Origin: JALZKA01 sp963786495
Lineage (GTDB): Bacteria > Actinomycetota > Thermoleophilia > Solirubrobacterales > 70-9
Assembly (NCBI GenBank): GCA_963786495.1
Contig: CAWAZL010000002.1
Location: forward strand, 682,001-746,000
Direction: 5' to 3'
DNA length: 64,000 nucleotides
Position 1 is the first letter of the stretch; each line of letters opens with the position of its first letter. The translations under genes were made by a program, and so were the position numbers. The notes beneath the pieces are model-generated. The model worked only from the letters and a program-made list of their open reading frames with translations, searched no databases and was not told the DNA's origin. This document shows, piece by piece, positions 42,736 through 50,937 of the stretch.

Positions 42736-43932
42736 CTAGGCGTCTGCGGCGACCGCTTCGGCGGCGGCCTCTGCGGCTTTCGCGCCTTCGGCTGTGCGTG
42801 AGTTTGTGGCGATGAACTCCTCGGTCAGCAACCGAGCGTCCGCGTCGGGACGCTGCGTGTGCGGGGACTTCATGAGGTACGAGGACGGACCGTCGAGCTG
42901 GCCGGCAATGCCGTTATTGAGCGCGAGCTTGATCAGGCGGACGGCGTCGATCACGACGCCCGCCGAGTTCGGCGAGTCCCAGACCTCGAGCTTCAGCTCG
43001 ACCGTAAGCGGCACGTCGCCGAAGGACTTGCCTTCGAGGCGGATGTGCGCCCACTTGCGGTCGGTCAGCCACGGCACGTAATCCGAGGGGCCGACATGGA
43101 CGTCGTCGTCTGGCAACTCGGTGCCCATGACGGAGGTGACGGCGTTCGTCTTCGAGATCTTCTTCGAGTCGAGGCGCTCGCGCTCGAGCATGTTGAAGAA
43201 GTCCATGTTGCCGCCGACATTCAGCTGTGAGGTGTGCTGGAGCTCAACGCCGCGCTCGTGGAAGAGGCGGGCGAGGTTGCGGTGAACGATCGTGGCGCCG
43301 ACCTGCGACTTGATGTCGTCGCCGATGATCGGGAGCCCGGCGTCCGCGAAGCGCTTGTCCCAGTCGTCCTGGCGGGCGATGAAGACAGGAAGGCAGTTGA
43401 CGAAGCCAACGCCGGCCTGGAGCGCCTGCTCGACGTACCACTTCGTTGCGGCCTCGGAACCGACCGGGAGGTAACAGACGAGGACATCGGCCTTCGTCTC
43501 TTTCAAGATGCCGATGATGTCGGCGGTCTCGCCGGGCGCCTTGGTGATCTTCTGCTTGAGGTACTTGCCGAGGCCGTCGTGCGTCATGCCGCGATGGACC
43601 TCGATGCCCATGTGCGGGACGTCGGCGAACTTGATCGTGTCGTTCTGGCCCGACCAGATCGCCTCGGAGAGGTCCTTGCCGACCTTCTCGGAATCGATGT
43701 CGAAGGCCGCAACGAACTCGATGTCCTTTACGTGGTAGCCGCCGAGGTCCACGTGCATGAGCCCAGGGACTGACGCGTCGGGATCGGCGTCCTTGTAGTA
43801 CTCGACGCCCTGGATGAAGCTGTTGGCGCAGTTGCCGACACCGACGATCGCGACGCGGACCTTGCCGTCGTCGGAGCGCGTGCCGTTTTTCGACGCCCCG
43901 TTGGTCTCGGGCGTTCCGTTGGTAGTGCTCAT
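42736..43932 (-). CDS. ino1: Inositol-3-phosphate synthase
   Basis: 398 residues. The actinobacterial short form: NAD-binding VRVAIVGVGNCANSFIQGVE, then VCYLPVGSEAATKWYVEQAL, VNCLPVFIA, GDDIKSQVGATIVHRNLA, and the catalytic-region lysines in ERLDSKKISKTNAVTSV. It converts glucose 6-phosphate to inositol 1-phosphate, supplying phosphatidylinositol and mycothiol. A polar N-terminal ~20 residues and an Ala-rich tail flank the enzyme. The upstream CDP-alcohol transferase probably uses the product, and the downstream terminator at 42664 closes the transcript. Confidence 0.94.
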   Translation of the reverse strand: MSTTNGTPETNGASKNGTRSDDGKVRVAIVGVGNCANSFIQGVEYYKDADPDASVPGLMHVDLGGYHVKDIEFVAAFDIDSEKVGKDLSEAIWSGQNDTIKFADVPHMGIEVHRGMTHDGLGKYLKQKITKAPGETADIIGILKETKADVLVCYLPVGSEAATKWYVEQALQAGVGFVNCLPVFIARQDDWDKRFADAGLPIIGDDIKSQVGATIVHRNLARLFHERGVELQHTSQLNVGGNMDFFNMLERERLDSKKISKTNAVTSVMGTELPDDDVHVGPSDYVPWLTDRKWAHIRLEGKSFGDVPLTVELKLEVWDSPNSAGVVIDAVRLIKLALNNGIAGQLDGPSSYLMKSPHTQRPDADARLLTEEFIATNSRTAEGAKAAEAAAEAVAADA

Positions 43933-44013
43933 TGGTACGAGGTTCCTTTCGAAGCGGGTAGCGGCAAGAGGTTACGCCGCTCGAACCTTTTGGTTACACG
44001 CCGAGGCGCTAAA

Positions 44014-44636
44014 TCAGACTTCTTGTGCCTGAAGCTCGCGCCTGACGTGCCATACACGCTGCCCCACCGTGAAGGTCGTGAGCCCGGCCATCACGTAGAT
44101 CGAGGCCGGTAGGAGGTCAACCCCATCGATCAATTCGTTCGCCCCGAAGACGAGCCCGATTGAGAGGATCACGACCCTGACCGCGCGCGTCGCGATCCCG
44201 ACCTTGCACTCGACCCCCAGCGCCTCTGCGCGAGCTCGCGTGTAGGAGACCATCAGCGAGCCGAGAACGGCGAAAACGCAGGCGGCAGCCGCGGTCGAGT
44301 CGCCGGCTTCCGCGAACTGCCAGGCGATCGCGGTGAGGACGATCCCCTCCTCGATGCGGTCGAGGGTCGAGTCCAGGAAGGCGCCGAAGAGCGTGCCCTT
44401 GCCCGACATGCGCGAGTAGCGCCCGTCGAGCGTGTCCATGACCGAGCCCGCAATGAACGCGAGGCCTCCCAAGAGGATCTGATCGGCCAGGATCAGGCCG
44501 GCGGCAGCGAGATTGCCGGCGAGCCCCGTCATCGAGATCGCGTTCGGCGTCAGCCGCGACTCGATCAGCCGGTTGCGCGCGTACGAGCGCCATGCCTGGG
44601 AGGAGCGGGAACCGGAAGCTCCCCCTCGCTTTCCAT
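44014..44636 (-). CDS. CDP-alcohol phosphatidyltransferase (phosphatidylinositol-phosphate synthase-like), frameshifted
   Basis: About 207 residues. Likely start ATG 44636; the frame shifts at a run of five Gs (one probably missing), giving AWRSYARNRLIESRLTPNAI and continuing to the stop at 44014. The family active site DTLDGRYSR...GAFLDSTLDR follows the DG-x2-(A/S)R-x8-G-x3-D-x3-D pattern with Ser for Ala. Six hydrophobic segments. It sits 80 nt upstream of ino1 in the same direction, so it likely makes phosphatidylinositol phosphate; other CDP-alcohol substrates are possible. Confidence 0.8.
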
Positions 44637-44672
44637 CAGGCTCCTGCTTTCGCGCGATTCACGGCGCCGAGT

Positions 44673-45497
44673 CTATGCGCCACTCGAGAGGAAATCGACC
44701 GCGCGCTCGATCAGCTCCGGACGGTCGATCCACGACCAGTGCCCCGCGTTCTGAACCTCTTCGAGAGTCGCGTTCGATAGTCGCTCAGCGAGGCGGCGTC
44801 CGTACTTGGGCCCCACGTAGCGATCGGACTGGGCCCAAAGCAGAAGGGCCGGTGCGTCGAGACGCTCGAGGTCGCGCCCGAGCGCCTCGAGGGCCTCCGG
44901 ATCCGCTGAGCGATACAGAGCGAGAATTGCGTCGCGGGTGGCCTTGCGGGAGAAGTTCCTGGCGACTCGCTCCACGTAGGAACGCGGCATTGCCTCGTAG
45001 CGCGGGCGGCCCGGCGTCATGCCCAGCCCGATCATCGGCCCCCGTGACAGCGCGTTGGCGATTTCGCCCGCGGGGCGCCGGCGCCACACGAGGGCGGCGA
45101 GCCAATGCCACTCGAACGAGACGCCGAAAGGGACCGCGTTGAAGGCAACCAGACGCTCGATTCGCTCCGGATGGGCGAGCGCCGGGATCAGCCCGATCGA
45201 GCCCCAGTCGTGGATTGCCAGCGAGTAGCTATCGATGCCAAGCCTGTCGAGGAGCTCGCCGGCCCAATGGCCATAGGCCTGCACCGAGCAGTCGAACCGG
45301 CCAGGGTCGGGCGCCGGAGAGCGCCCGAACGCGGGCATGTCCGCTGCGAATGACGGACGACCGAGACGCTTCATGAACGGCAGCCAGTCATCCGCGTCCG
45401 TGGGGTTGCCATGCCAGAAGACCACCGGCGTCCCCTCCCCAGGGCTCTCGCGGACCCACGTCTTGATGCCGTCGACGTCGATCGTTCGCTCTTGCAC
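44673..45497 (-). CDS. Alpha/beta hydrolase, haloalkane-dehalogenase-like
   Basis: 274 residues from GTG 45497. Fold motifs VVFWHGNPTDADDW and AIHDWGSIGLIPAL: the nucleophile position reads HDWGS (Asp), as in haloalkane dehalogenases, instead of GxSxG. A cap domain of helices and a C-terminal catalytic His in NAGHWSWIDRPELIE follow. The HGNPT...HDWG pair is strong for the dehalogenase-like subgroup, though substrate is not known. Divergent from the endonuclease III gene. Confidence 0.85.
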   Translation of the reverse strand: MQERTIDVDGIKTWVRESPGEGTPVVFWHGNPTDADDWLPFMKRLGRPSFAADMPAFGRSPAPDPGRFDCSVQAYGHWAGELLDRLGIDSYSLAIHDWGSIGLIPALAHPERIERLVAFNAVPFGVSFEWHWLAALVWRRRPAGEIANALSRGPMIGLGMTPGRPRYEAMPRSYVERVARNFSRKATRDAILALYRSADPEALEALGRDLERLDAPALLLWAQSDRYVGPKYGRRLAERLSNATLEEVQNAGHWSWIDRPELIERAVDFLSSGA

Positions 45498-45515
45498 GCG
45501 ACGTAGATTATGTAT

Positions 45516-45550
45516 CTGATGAGCTGCTTTAGCTGCGAAAGCAGCAGGTG
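45516..45550 (+). other. Conserved stem-loop motif, copy B
   Basis: AGCTGC-TTTA-GCTGC (imperfect stem) followed by GAAAGCAGCAGGTG, matching copies at 25684 and 62531. Ends 14 nt before the GTG of the endonuclease III gene. Confidence 0.55.
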
Positions 45551-45564
45551 TAGGTAGGTCTCTG

Positions 45565-46257
45565 GTGCCTGCAGCAACCAAGGCCGAGTGGAAGCGACCT
45601 CCCAAGCGTCGAGTCGTTGCCATCCGCGATCGCCTGCGCGAGATGTACGGCCAGCCCGTGAATAACCCGCACGAGGATCCCGTCCACGAGCTCGTCCTGA
45701 CCATCCTCTCCCAGAACACGTCCGACACGAACCGCGACGTGGCCTACGCCGGTCTCAGAGCGCGCTTCGACTCGTGGCCCGAGGTGCGCGACGCGCCCAC
45801 GGGTGACGTCGAGGAGTCCATCCGCAAGGGCGGCCTTGCGCCAACCAAAGCGCCCCGAATCCAGGCCGTCCTGCGCGAGCTCGGCGACCCGATCGACCTC
45901 GACTGGCTGGCCGATGCCCCGCGCGACGATGCGATCCCGTATCTGACTGCGCTGCCCGGAGTCGGCCGCAAGACGGCCGCGTGCGTGATGATCTTTTCCT
46001 TCGACCGGCCTGAGATCCCGGTCGACACGCACGTTCACCGCGTCGGCGGCCGGCTCGGCCTCTTCCGGTCGAACGCCTCGTGGGAAGAGGCGCATGACGA
46101 GATGCTGCGCGTCACGCCGCCCGAGGACGCGTACGAGCTCCACGTGAACCTGATCAACCACGGTCGCGCGCTCTGCCGCCCCGCCCGTCCGAAGTGCGGC
46201 GAGTGCGCTCTTCGGCGCATGTGCCCTTTCGCCCGGGCTAACGGGAACTCAACGTAG
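45565..46257 (+). CDS. Endonuclease III-type DNA glycosylase (HhH-GPD, 4Fe-4S)
   Basis: 230 residues from GTG 45565. The HhH-GPD motif LPGVGRKTAACVMIF has the catalytic Lys, and VDTHVHRVGGRLGL has the conserved Asp. The FeS loop is CRPARPKCGECALRRMC, a C-x6-C-x2-C-x5-C cluster. It removes oxidised pyrimidines or acts on mismatches and nicks DNA. The sequence is closer to the DUF/'endonuclease III domain' group than to E. coli Nth in spacing, but motifs are complete. Confidence 0.92.
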   Translation: MPAATKAEWKRPPKRRVVAIRDRLREMYGQPVNNPHEDPVHELVLTILSQNTSDTNRDVAYAGLRARFDSWPEVRDAPTGDVEESIRKGGLAPTKAPRIQAVLRELGDPIDLDWLADAPRDDAIPYLTALPGVGRKTAACVMIFSFDRPEIPVDTHVHRVGGRLGLFRSNASWEEAHDEMLRVTPPEDAYELHVNLINHGRALCRPARPKCGECALRRMCPFARANGNST

Positions 46258-46283
46258 TTGCGGGAAACTACGGATGAAATGGT

Positions 46284-46350
46284 CTCCTCGTAAGGCCAAT
46301 ATCTCCTCGGCAGGAGTAACGCAGGCGATGGGGCCTGCCCAAACGAGGAG
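46284..46350 (+). promoter_or_regulatory. Three-stem leader that pairs with the ribosome-binding site
   Basis: P1: CTCCTCGT (46284-46291) with ACGAGGAG (46343-46350). P2: CTCCT-CGGC-AGGAG (46303-46316). P3: GCAGGC-GATGGG-GCCTGC (46321-46338). The 3' arm of P1 contains the GAGGAG site that serves the TTG start at 46356, so folding P1 would hide it. Not assigned to a known riboswitch class. Confidence 0.5.
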
Positions 46351-46355
46351 TCATT

Positions 46356-47507
46356 TTGAGTACGAGTTCCAAGCGTGCGCACGTGAGAGGGCGCGCGATC
46401 GCTATCGCAGCGGCGATCGGAATCGGCGTGGTCTTCCCGGCCATGGCCGAGGCCAAGAAGCCGATCAAGCCGTCCAAGCCCACGGTCATGACCCGCAACC
46501 TTTATCTGGGCGCCGTTCTGGACCCGGTCATCACATCGCCGACTCCGGCTGAGGGCTACACCGCCGTCGGCGAGATCTACAAGCACATGCAGGACATGAA
46601 CTTCAATGCGCGGGCCAAGCTGCTGGGCCAGGAGATCGAGGATGCGAATCCCGATCTGATCGGCCTGCAAGAGGTCTCGATCTGGCGCCGTGACGATGTC
46701 GTCGACGGGCCGACGACTCCGGCAACCGAGGTCGTCTACGACTACCTCGAGCTGCTGATGAACAACCTCGAGGACCGTGGGCTCAACTACTCCGTCGCCG
46801 TGGTCCAGGAGGAAGCGGACCTCGAGTTCCCTACAGACGTTCGGGGTGGCGACAACGACGGGCCCGACGGTGTGGGTGATTTCGACGCGCGCCTGACGAT
46901 GCAGGACGTGATCCTCGTGAAGGATGGCGTGAAGATCCTGGGGACTGGCAGCGCCAACTACCCAATCAACGCATCTGTCAATACGAACGCATTCGGGCCC
47001 GTGACGGTCGAACGCGGCTACACCTACGCCGACGTGCGGATCGACAAGAAGAAGTCGAAGGGAACGAAGTTCCGCTTCGTCAACACGCACCTCGAGTCGT
47101 TCAATGCGTTTGTCCGCAACCTGCAGGCGGGCAACCTCGTGATCGCGAGCGGCGTCACGGACACCGGCATGCCCACCGTTGTACTCGGTGACATGAACTC
47201 GGATCCGGACGATCCCACAACCGATCCTGGCCCTCCGGCAGGAGGCAACAACGACGCGTACGAAACGTTGATGGAGGACGGGCTCGCCGACCTGGGCGTC
47301 GAAGAGAACACGTGCTGCTTCGGCGAGGACGTCCGCGACCCGACGCCGATATTCACCTCGAGGATCGACCACGTGCTCGGCAAGGTCGGGGTAACCGAGC
47401 TGAGCTCGGAGCTCATCGGCACCGACCCGCTGAATCGCAGCGGTACGGGTCTGTGGCCGACCGACCACGGCGGAGTGGTCGCGCAGCTCCTCGTTGAAAC
47501 ACCCTAA
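46356..47507 (+). CDS. Exported endonuclease/exonuclease/phosphatase (EEP) family protein
   Basis: 383 residues from TTG 46356 behind GAGGAG. A signal segment (RAIAIAAAIGIGVVFPAMAE) precedes the EEP domain: VMTRNLYLGAVLDPV, LIGLQEVSIW (metal-binding Glu), FRFVNTHLESFN (His), VVLGDMNSDPDD (Asp/Asn) and the terminal WPTDHGGVVAQL (Asp-His). All catalytic landmarks of DNase I/sphingomyelinase-like enzymes are present, so it is likely active outside the cell on nucleic acid, phospholipid or inositol phosphate. Translation may be controlled by the folded leader. Confidence 0.88.
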   Translation: MSTSSKRAHVRGRAIAIAAAIGIGVVFPAMAEAKKPIKPSKPTVMTRNLYLGAVLDPVITSPTPAEGYTAVGEIYKHMQDMNFNARAKLLGQEIEDANPDLIGLQEVSIWRRDDVVDGPTTPATEVVYDYLELLMNNLEDRGLNYSVAVVQEEADLEFPTDVRGGDNDGPDGVGDFDARLTMQDVILVKDGVKILGTGSANYPINASVNTNAFGPVTVERGYTYADVRIDKKKSKGTKFRFVNTHLESFNAFVRNLQAGNLVIASGVTDTGMPTVVLGDMNSDPDDPTTDPGPPAGGNNDAYETLMEDGLADLGVEENTCCFGEDVRDPTPIFTSRIDHVLGKVGVTELSSELIGTDPLNRSGTGLWPTDHGGVVAQLLVETP

Positions 47508-47522
47508 GGATGGGATGCAGTT

Positions 47523-47553
47523 CGGGCGGGCGACCATGAGGGTCGCCCGCCCG
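47523..47553 (+). terminator. Perfect 13-bp hairpin after the EEP gene
   Basis: CGGGCGGGCGACC (47523-47535), ATGAG loop, and exact complement (47541-47553). Lies 16 nt after the stop; the tract after it is not T-rich. Confidence 0.65.
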
Positions 47554-47619
47554 GCTGTGCTTGATGATTGATCCCGGAGACGTGCGTGGGTTCCGGATCG
47601 ATCATCTAGACTCGCGCCG

Positions 47620-48097
47620 GTGAATAGGGCTCCCTTTCTCGTCTTCGGCGGCTTTGCCGTCGTTTGCCTCCTCTTCGCGGCGAAGGTCCTCATGGGCCAA
47701 GGCGCGGCAAGCGCGGCGCCGGTCACCGTCGCCAGCCAGGACGAGGCCGGCAGGCAGCTCTTCGTAAGCAACTGCGGGCCATGCCACACGCTGGCCGCCG
47801 CAGGAACTCAAGGCGTGGTCGGTCCCAATCTCGACGTGGTCCTGGCGCCTGGCGGCAATGCCACTTTCGAGGGCAGCTACAGCCGCGCCCGCATCGCCAT
47901 CGAGTGCGGTTTTCCCCCCGGCGGGGGACGGATGCCGGCCGGACATCATCCAGGGCGAGAACGCCGAGGAAGTAGCGGTCTTCGTCGGCGCCTACGCAGG
48001 CCAGGCCGGCTCTGACTCCGGCCCCTTGGTCGACACGGACGACGAGGAAGAGGCCCCCAGGGGCCCGGCCCCGGAGTCCTGCGCCCCCGCCGAGTAG
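47620..48097 (+). CDS. Membrane-anchored cytochrome c, frameshifted
   Basis: About 158 residues from GTG 47620. An N-terminal anchor (LVFGGFAVVCLLFAAKVLMG), heme motif CGPCHTL, and the distal methionine in GGGRMPA. One extra G near 47938 moves the frame to IIQGENAEEVAVFVGAYAGQ, the normal class-I cytochrome c ending, then an acidic Asp/Glu/Pro tail. Carries electrons on the outer face of the membrane. Lies upstream of dnaK by 236 nt. Confidence 0.85.
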
Positions 48098-48274
48098 CTC
48101 GAACAGAGCTGAGCGCGCATCACGACCACTGGGCGGGGGTCGGCGGATTGGTCTGACGGGGGTATCAGCAAGGACATGGATGTCCGTGCGTGCGGTCGCA
48201 TGGACGCGACGCCCCCACATACCAATCGCCGGCTCCCGCCCCGCGTAGTATCGTCGAGCCACGTGCCTAGATCT

Positions 48275-48298
48275 GCTAACCTCTCGCTTAGATTTCTT
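48275..48298 (+). promoter_or_regulatory. Shared dnaK/clpB upstream element (candidate HspR site)
   Basis: GCTAACCT (48275-48282) and CTTAGATTTCTT (48287-48298), 35 nt before dnaK. The same two words occur before clpB (55103-55110 and 55124-55135) with different spacing. No perfect HAIR sequence (CTTGAGT-N7-ACTCAAG) is visible here. Confidence 0.5.
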
Positions 48299-48333
48299 TC
48301 GCAACCAAACTGAACTAGACCAGGAGACCAAAC

Positions 48334-50241
48334 ATGGGTAAGACCATCGGAATCGACCTAGGGACCACCAATTCGTGCGTAGCCGTCTTCGAGGGCGGCG
48401 AGCCCACCGTGCTCGAGAACTCGGAAGGCGGGCGCACCACCCCCTCCGTCGTCGCCTTCACGGACAAGGACGAGCGCCTCGTCGGCACCGTCGCCAAGCG
48501 CCAGGCCGTCATGAATCCCGAGAACACCATCTTCTCCATCAAGCGCTTCATGGGCCGCAAGGAGGCCGAGGTAAAGGAAGAGGAGACGATCGTTCCGTAC
48601 AAGGTCGTCGCCGGCCCCGGCGGCGACGTTCGCGTGGACGTGCGCGGCAAGCAGTACTCGCCGCCCGAGATCTCCGCGATGATCCTCCAAAAGCTGAAGT
48701 CGGACGCCGAGGCAAAGCTGGGCGAGACCGTCGACTCGGCGGTCATCACCGTCCCGGCCTACTTCAACGACGACCAGCGCCAGGCAACCAAGGACGCCGG
48801 CAAGGTCGCGGGCCTCGACGTCAAGCGCATCATCAACGAGCCAACCGCCGCGGCGCTCGCCTACGGCATCGACAAGTCGGCCGAGGACCAGAACGTCCTC
48901 GTCTTCGACCTCGGAGGCGGCACCTTCGACGTCTCGATCCTCGAGATCGGCGACGGCGTCTTCAAGGTGCTCTCGACCGCGGGTGACAACCACCTCGGTG
49001 GCGACAACTGGGACAAGGCGATCGTCGAGTGGATGGTCTCCGAGTTCAAGAAGGACCAGGGAGTCGACCTCTCGCAGGACAAGAACTCCCTGCAGCGCCT
49101 CTACGAGCAGGCCGAGAAGGCGAAGATCGAGCTCTCCTCGACGCAGGAGACGCAGATCTCGATCCCGTTCATCACGGCGGTCGACAACCAGCCTCGCCAT
49201 CTCGAGATGCGCCTTTCGCGCGCCAAGCTCGCCGAGCTGACCGCCGATCTCCTCGAGCGCGTCGTCGCGCCCGTCAAGCAGGCGATGTCAGACGCGTCGG
49301 CGGCCGAGATCGACCACGTCGTCCTCGTCGGCGGAATGACCCGCATGCCCTCCGTCCAGGAGAAGGTGCAGGAGCTGACCGGCAAGACGCCGCATCAGGG
49401 CGTGAACCCGGACGAGGTCGTCGCGATCGGCGCGGCGATCCAGGCCGGCGTCCTCTCGGACGACGTCAAGGACGTCCTGCTCCTCGACGTCACCCCGCTG
49501 ACCCTCGGCATCGAGACCAAGGGCGGCGTGATGACGAAGCTCATCGAGCGGAACACGACGATCCCGTCGCGCAAGGCGGAGACGTTCTCGACCGCGCAGG
49601 ACAACCAGCCCGAGGTGGAGATCCACGTGCTCCAGGGCGAGCGCGAGATGGCGACCTACAACAAGTCGCTCGGCAAGTTCCAGCTCGCCGGGATCCCGCC
49701 CGCCCCGCGCGGCATGCCGCAGATCGAGGTCGCCTTCGACATCGACGCCAACGGCATCCTCTCGGTGTCGGCCAAGGACCTCGGCACCGGCAAGGAACAG
49801 AAGATCGAGATCAAGGGCGGCTCCGGGCTCGACGACACCGAGGTCGAGCAGATGATCAAGGACGCCGAGGCCCACGCCGACGAGGACCGCGCGCAGCGCG
49901 AGCTCGCCGAGGCGCGGAACGTGGCGGAGAACGCCGCGTACACGCGCCGAGAAGCAGCTCACCGAGCTGAGCGACCAGATCTCCGACGACGAGAAGTCCG
50001 GGATCGAGTCGCAGATCGCCGCGATCCGCGAGTCGCTCGACTCAGCCGACGCCGCCGGACCTCACCGCGAAGACCGAGGCGCTCCAGACCACGTTCCACG
50101 GCATCTCCGAGCGGATCTACCAGTCCGCAGCGGCCGAGGGCGCCCCGAACGGCGCCGAGCGGCGCCTCCACCAACGGCTCATCGGCCGAGGCCGAGGAGG
50201 AGGTCGTCGACGCCGAGGTGGTTGACGAGGAGCGCTCGTAA
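48334..50241 (+). CDS. dnaK: Chaperone DnaK (Hsp70), three frameshifts near the 3' end
   Basis: 635 residues as read. The N-terminal GKTIGIDLGTTNSCVAV, ATPase motifs VITVPAYFNDDQRQATKDAG, DLGGGTFDVSILEIGDG and VVLVGGMTRMPSVQ, and substrate domain DVTPLTLGIETKGGVMTKLI are intact. Near 49940 an apparent extra C shifts the frame; extra Gs near 50055 and 50157 follow, and the third restores the usual ending EEEVVDAEVVDEE. The correct lid sequence (ISDDEKSGIESQIAAIRESL) is readable in another frame. ATP-driven chaperone of the cytoplasm, first gene of the dnaK-grpE-dnaJ-hspR operon. Confidence 0.96.
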   Translation: MGKTIGIDLGTTNSCVAVFEGGEPTVLENSEGGRTTPSVVAFTDKDERLVGTVAKRQAVMNPENTIFSIKRFMGRKEAEVKEEETIVPYKVVAGPGGDVRVDVRGKQYSPPEISAMILQKLKSDAEAKLGETVDSAVITVPAYFNDDQRQATKDAGKVAGLDVKRIINEPTAAALAYGIDKSAEDQNVLVFDLGGGTFDVSILEIGDGVFKVLSTAGDNHLGGDNWDKAIVEWMVSEFKKDQGVDLSQDKNSLQRLYEQAEKAKIELSSTQETQISIPFITAVDNQPRHLEMRLSRAKLAELTADLLERVVAPVKQAMSDASAAEIDHVVLVGGMTRMPSVQEKVQELTGKTPHQGVNPDEVVAIGAAIQAGVLSDDVKDVLLLDVTPLTLGIETKGGVMTKLIERNTTIPSRKAETFSTAQDNQPEVEIHVLQGEREMATYNKSLGKFQLAGIPPAPRGMPQIEVAFDIDANGILSVSAKDLGTGKEQKIEIKGGSGLDDTEVEQMIKDAEAHADEDRAQRELAEARNVAENAAYTRREAAHRAERPDLRRREVRDRVADRRDPRVARLSRRRRTSPRRPRRSRPRSTASPSGSTSPQRPRAPRTAPSGASTNGSSAEAEEEVVDAEVVDEERS

Positions 50242-50915
50242 TGACGAAGCGACCCCAGGTCGAGGCGGACATCGCCGAGACGGAGGCGGCAGACGCCGCC
50301 TCCGTCGACCAGAACGCGGTGCCTGGCTCCGACGCCGTCGAGCCAGATGAGCCTGCCGGCGACGAGGTGCCTGGCACCTCAGTCGACGCCATGCCCGACG
50401 CCGAAGTCACCGACCCCGTCGCAGAACTCACGCGCGAGCGCGACGAATACCTCGACCTCGCCCAGCGCACGCGCGCGGAGTTCGAGAACTTCCGCAAGCG
50501 CTCGGCCCGTGAGTCCACGGAGGCCGAGCGCCGCGGGCGCGCACACGTCGCGCGCAGCCTGGTGCCGGCCGTCGACAACCTGGAGCGCGCGCTTCAGGCG
50601 GCCGGCGTCGACCTCGACCCCGCCAGCGGGACCGAGTCCCGGACCCTGAGCATAGCCGCGAGGTCTCGGCACACGAGGCGCTCGCCGCCGGCGTTGCGCT
50701 GGTCCATGGCGAGATCGTCGGCGCGCTTCGCGCGGCCGGCGTCGAGTCGTTCGACCCGGCCGGCGAGAAGTTCGACCCCAACCGCCACGAGGCGCTCTCG
50801 GCACGACCCGCTGCAGAACGGCGAGGAACCTGGCATCGTCGCCGAGACCCTCCAGCGCGGCTACTCGCTGGGCGAGGTCCTGATCCGCCCCGCTCGCGTG
50901 GTCGTCACGTCGTAG
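50241..50915 (+). CDS. grpE: Nucleotide exchange factor GrpE, frameshifted
   Basis: 224 residues as read, overlapping the dnaK stop (TAATG). The acidic N-terminal ~55 residues are followed by the coiled coil ERDEYLDLAQRTRAEFENFR and the GrpE region NLERALQAAGVDLD. The middle is shifted near 50640 and shifts back near 50800; the beta domain EEPGIVAETLQRGYSLGEVL and the ending IRPARVVV are recognisable. It releases ADP from DnaK. Part of its N-terminal coding sequence (50349-50378) coincides with a dispersed repeat. Confidence 0.9.
   Translation: MTKRPQVEADIAETEAADAASVDQNAVPGSDAVEPDEPAGDEVPGTSVDAMPDAEVTDPVAELTRERDEYLDLAQRTRAEFENFRKRSARESTEAERRGRAHVARSLVPAVDNLERALQAAGVDLDPASGTESRTLSIAARSRHTRRSPPALRWSMARSSARFARPASSRSTRPARSSTPTATRRSRHDPLQNGEEPGIVAETLQRGYSLGEVLIRPARVVVTS
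50349..50378. repeat. 30-bp dispersed repeat inside the grpE coding sequence
   Basis: Contains AGGTGCCTGGCACCT, encoding E-V-P-G-T-S in the acidic N-terminus of GrpE. 26 of 30 bases match 33408-33437. Confidence 0.65.
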
Positions 50916-50937
50916 GGAAAGGACGCGGTAGAACGCC

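Noticed and set aside
45516..45550. Hammerhead ribozyme: copy B contains CTGATGA and GAAA either side of a stem.
   Set aside because: The related copies A and C have GGTGA and AAGTGA in that position, and no stem I/III pairing around a cleavage site is found, so the core match is coincidental.
46284..46350. Assignment of the leader to the cyclic-di-GMP-I (GEMM) riboswitch class.
   Set aside because: The hallmark GGGCAAACC and GACGCAAAGCC segments are not present; only loose resemblance (AAGGCCAA, AACGCAGG).
46035..47789. A 584-codon open frame antisense to the endonuclease III and EEP genes.
   Set aside because: No recognisable domain, and it covers two genes with intact catalytic motifs in the other direction.
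48334..50241. dnaK as a pseudogene because of its interrupted 3' end.
   Set aside because: The correct sequence resumes after single-base corrections and the gene is essential; sequence error is more likely.
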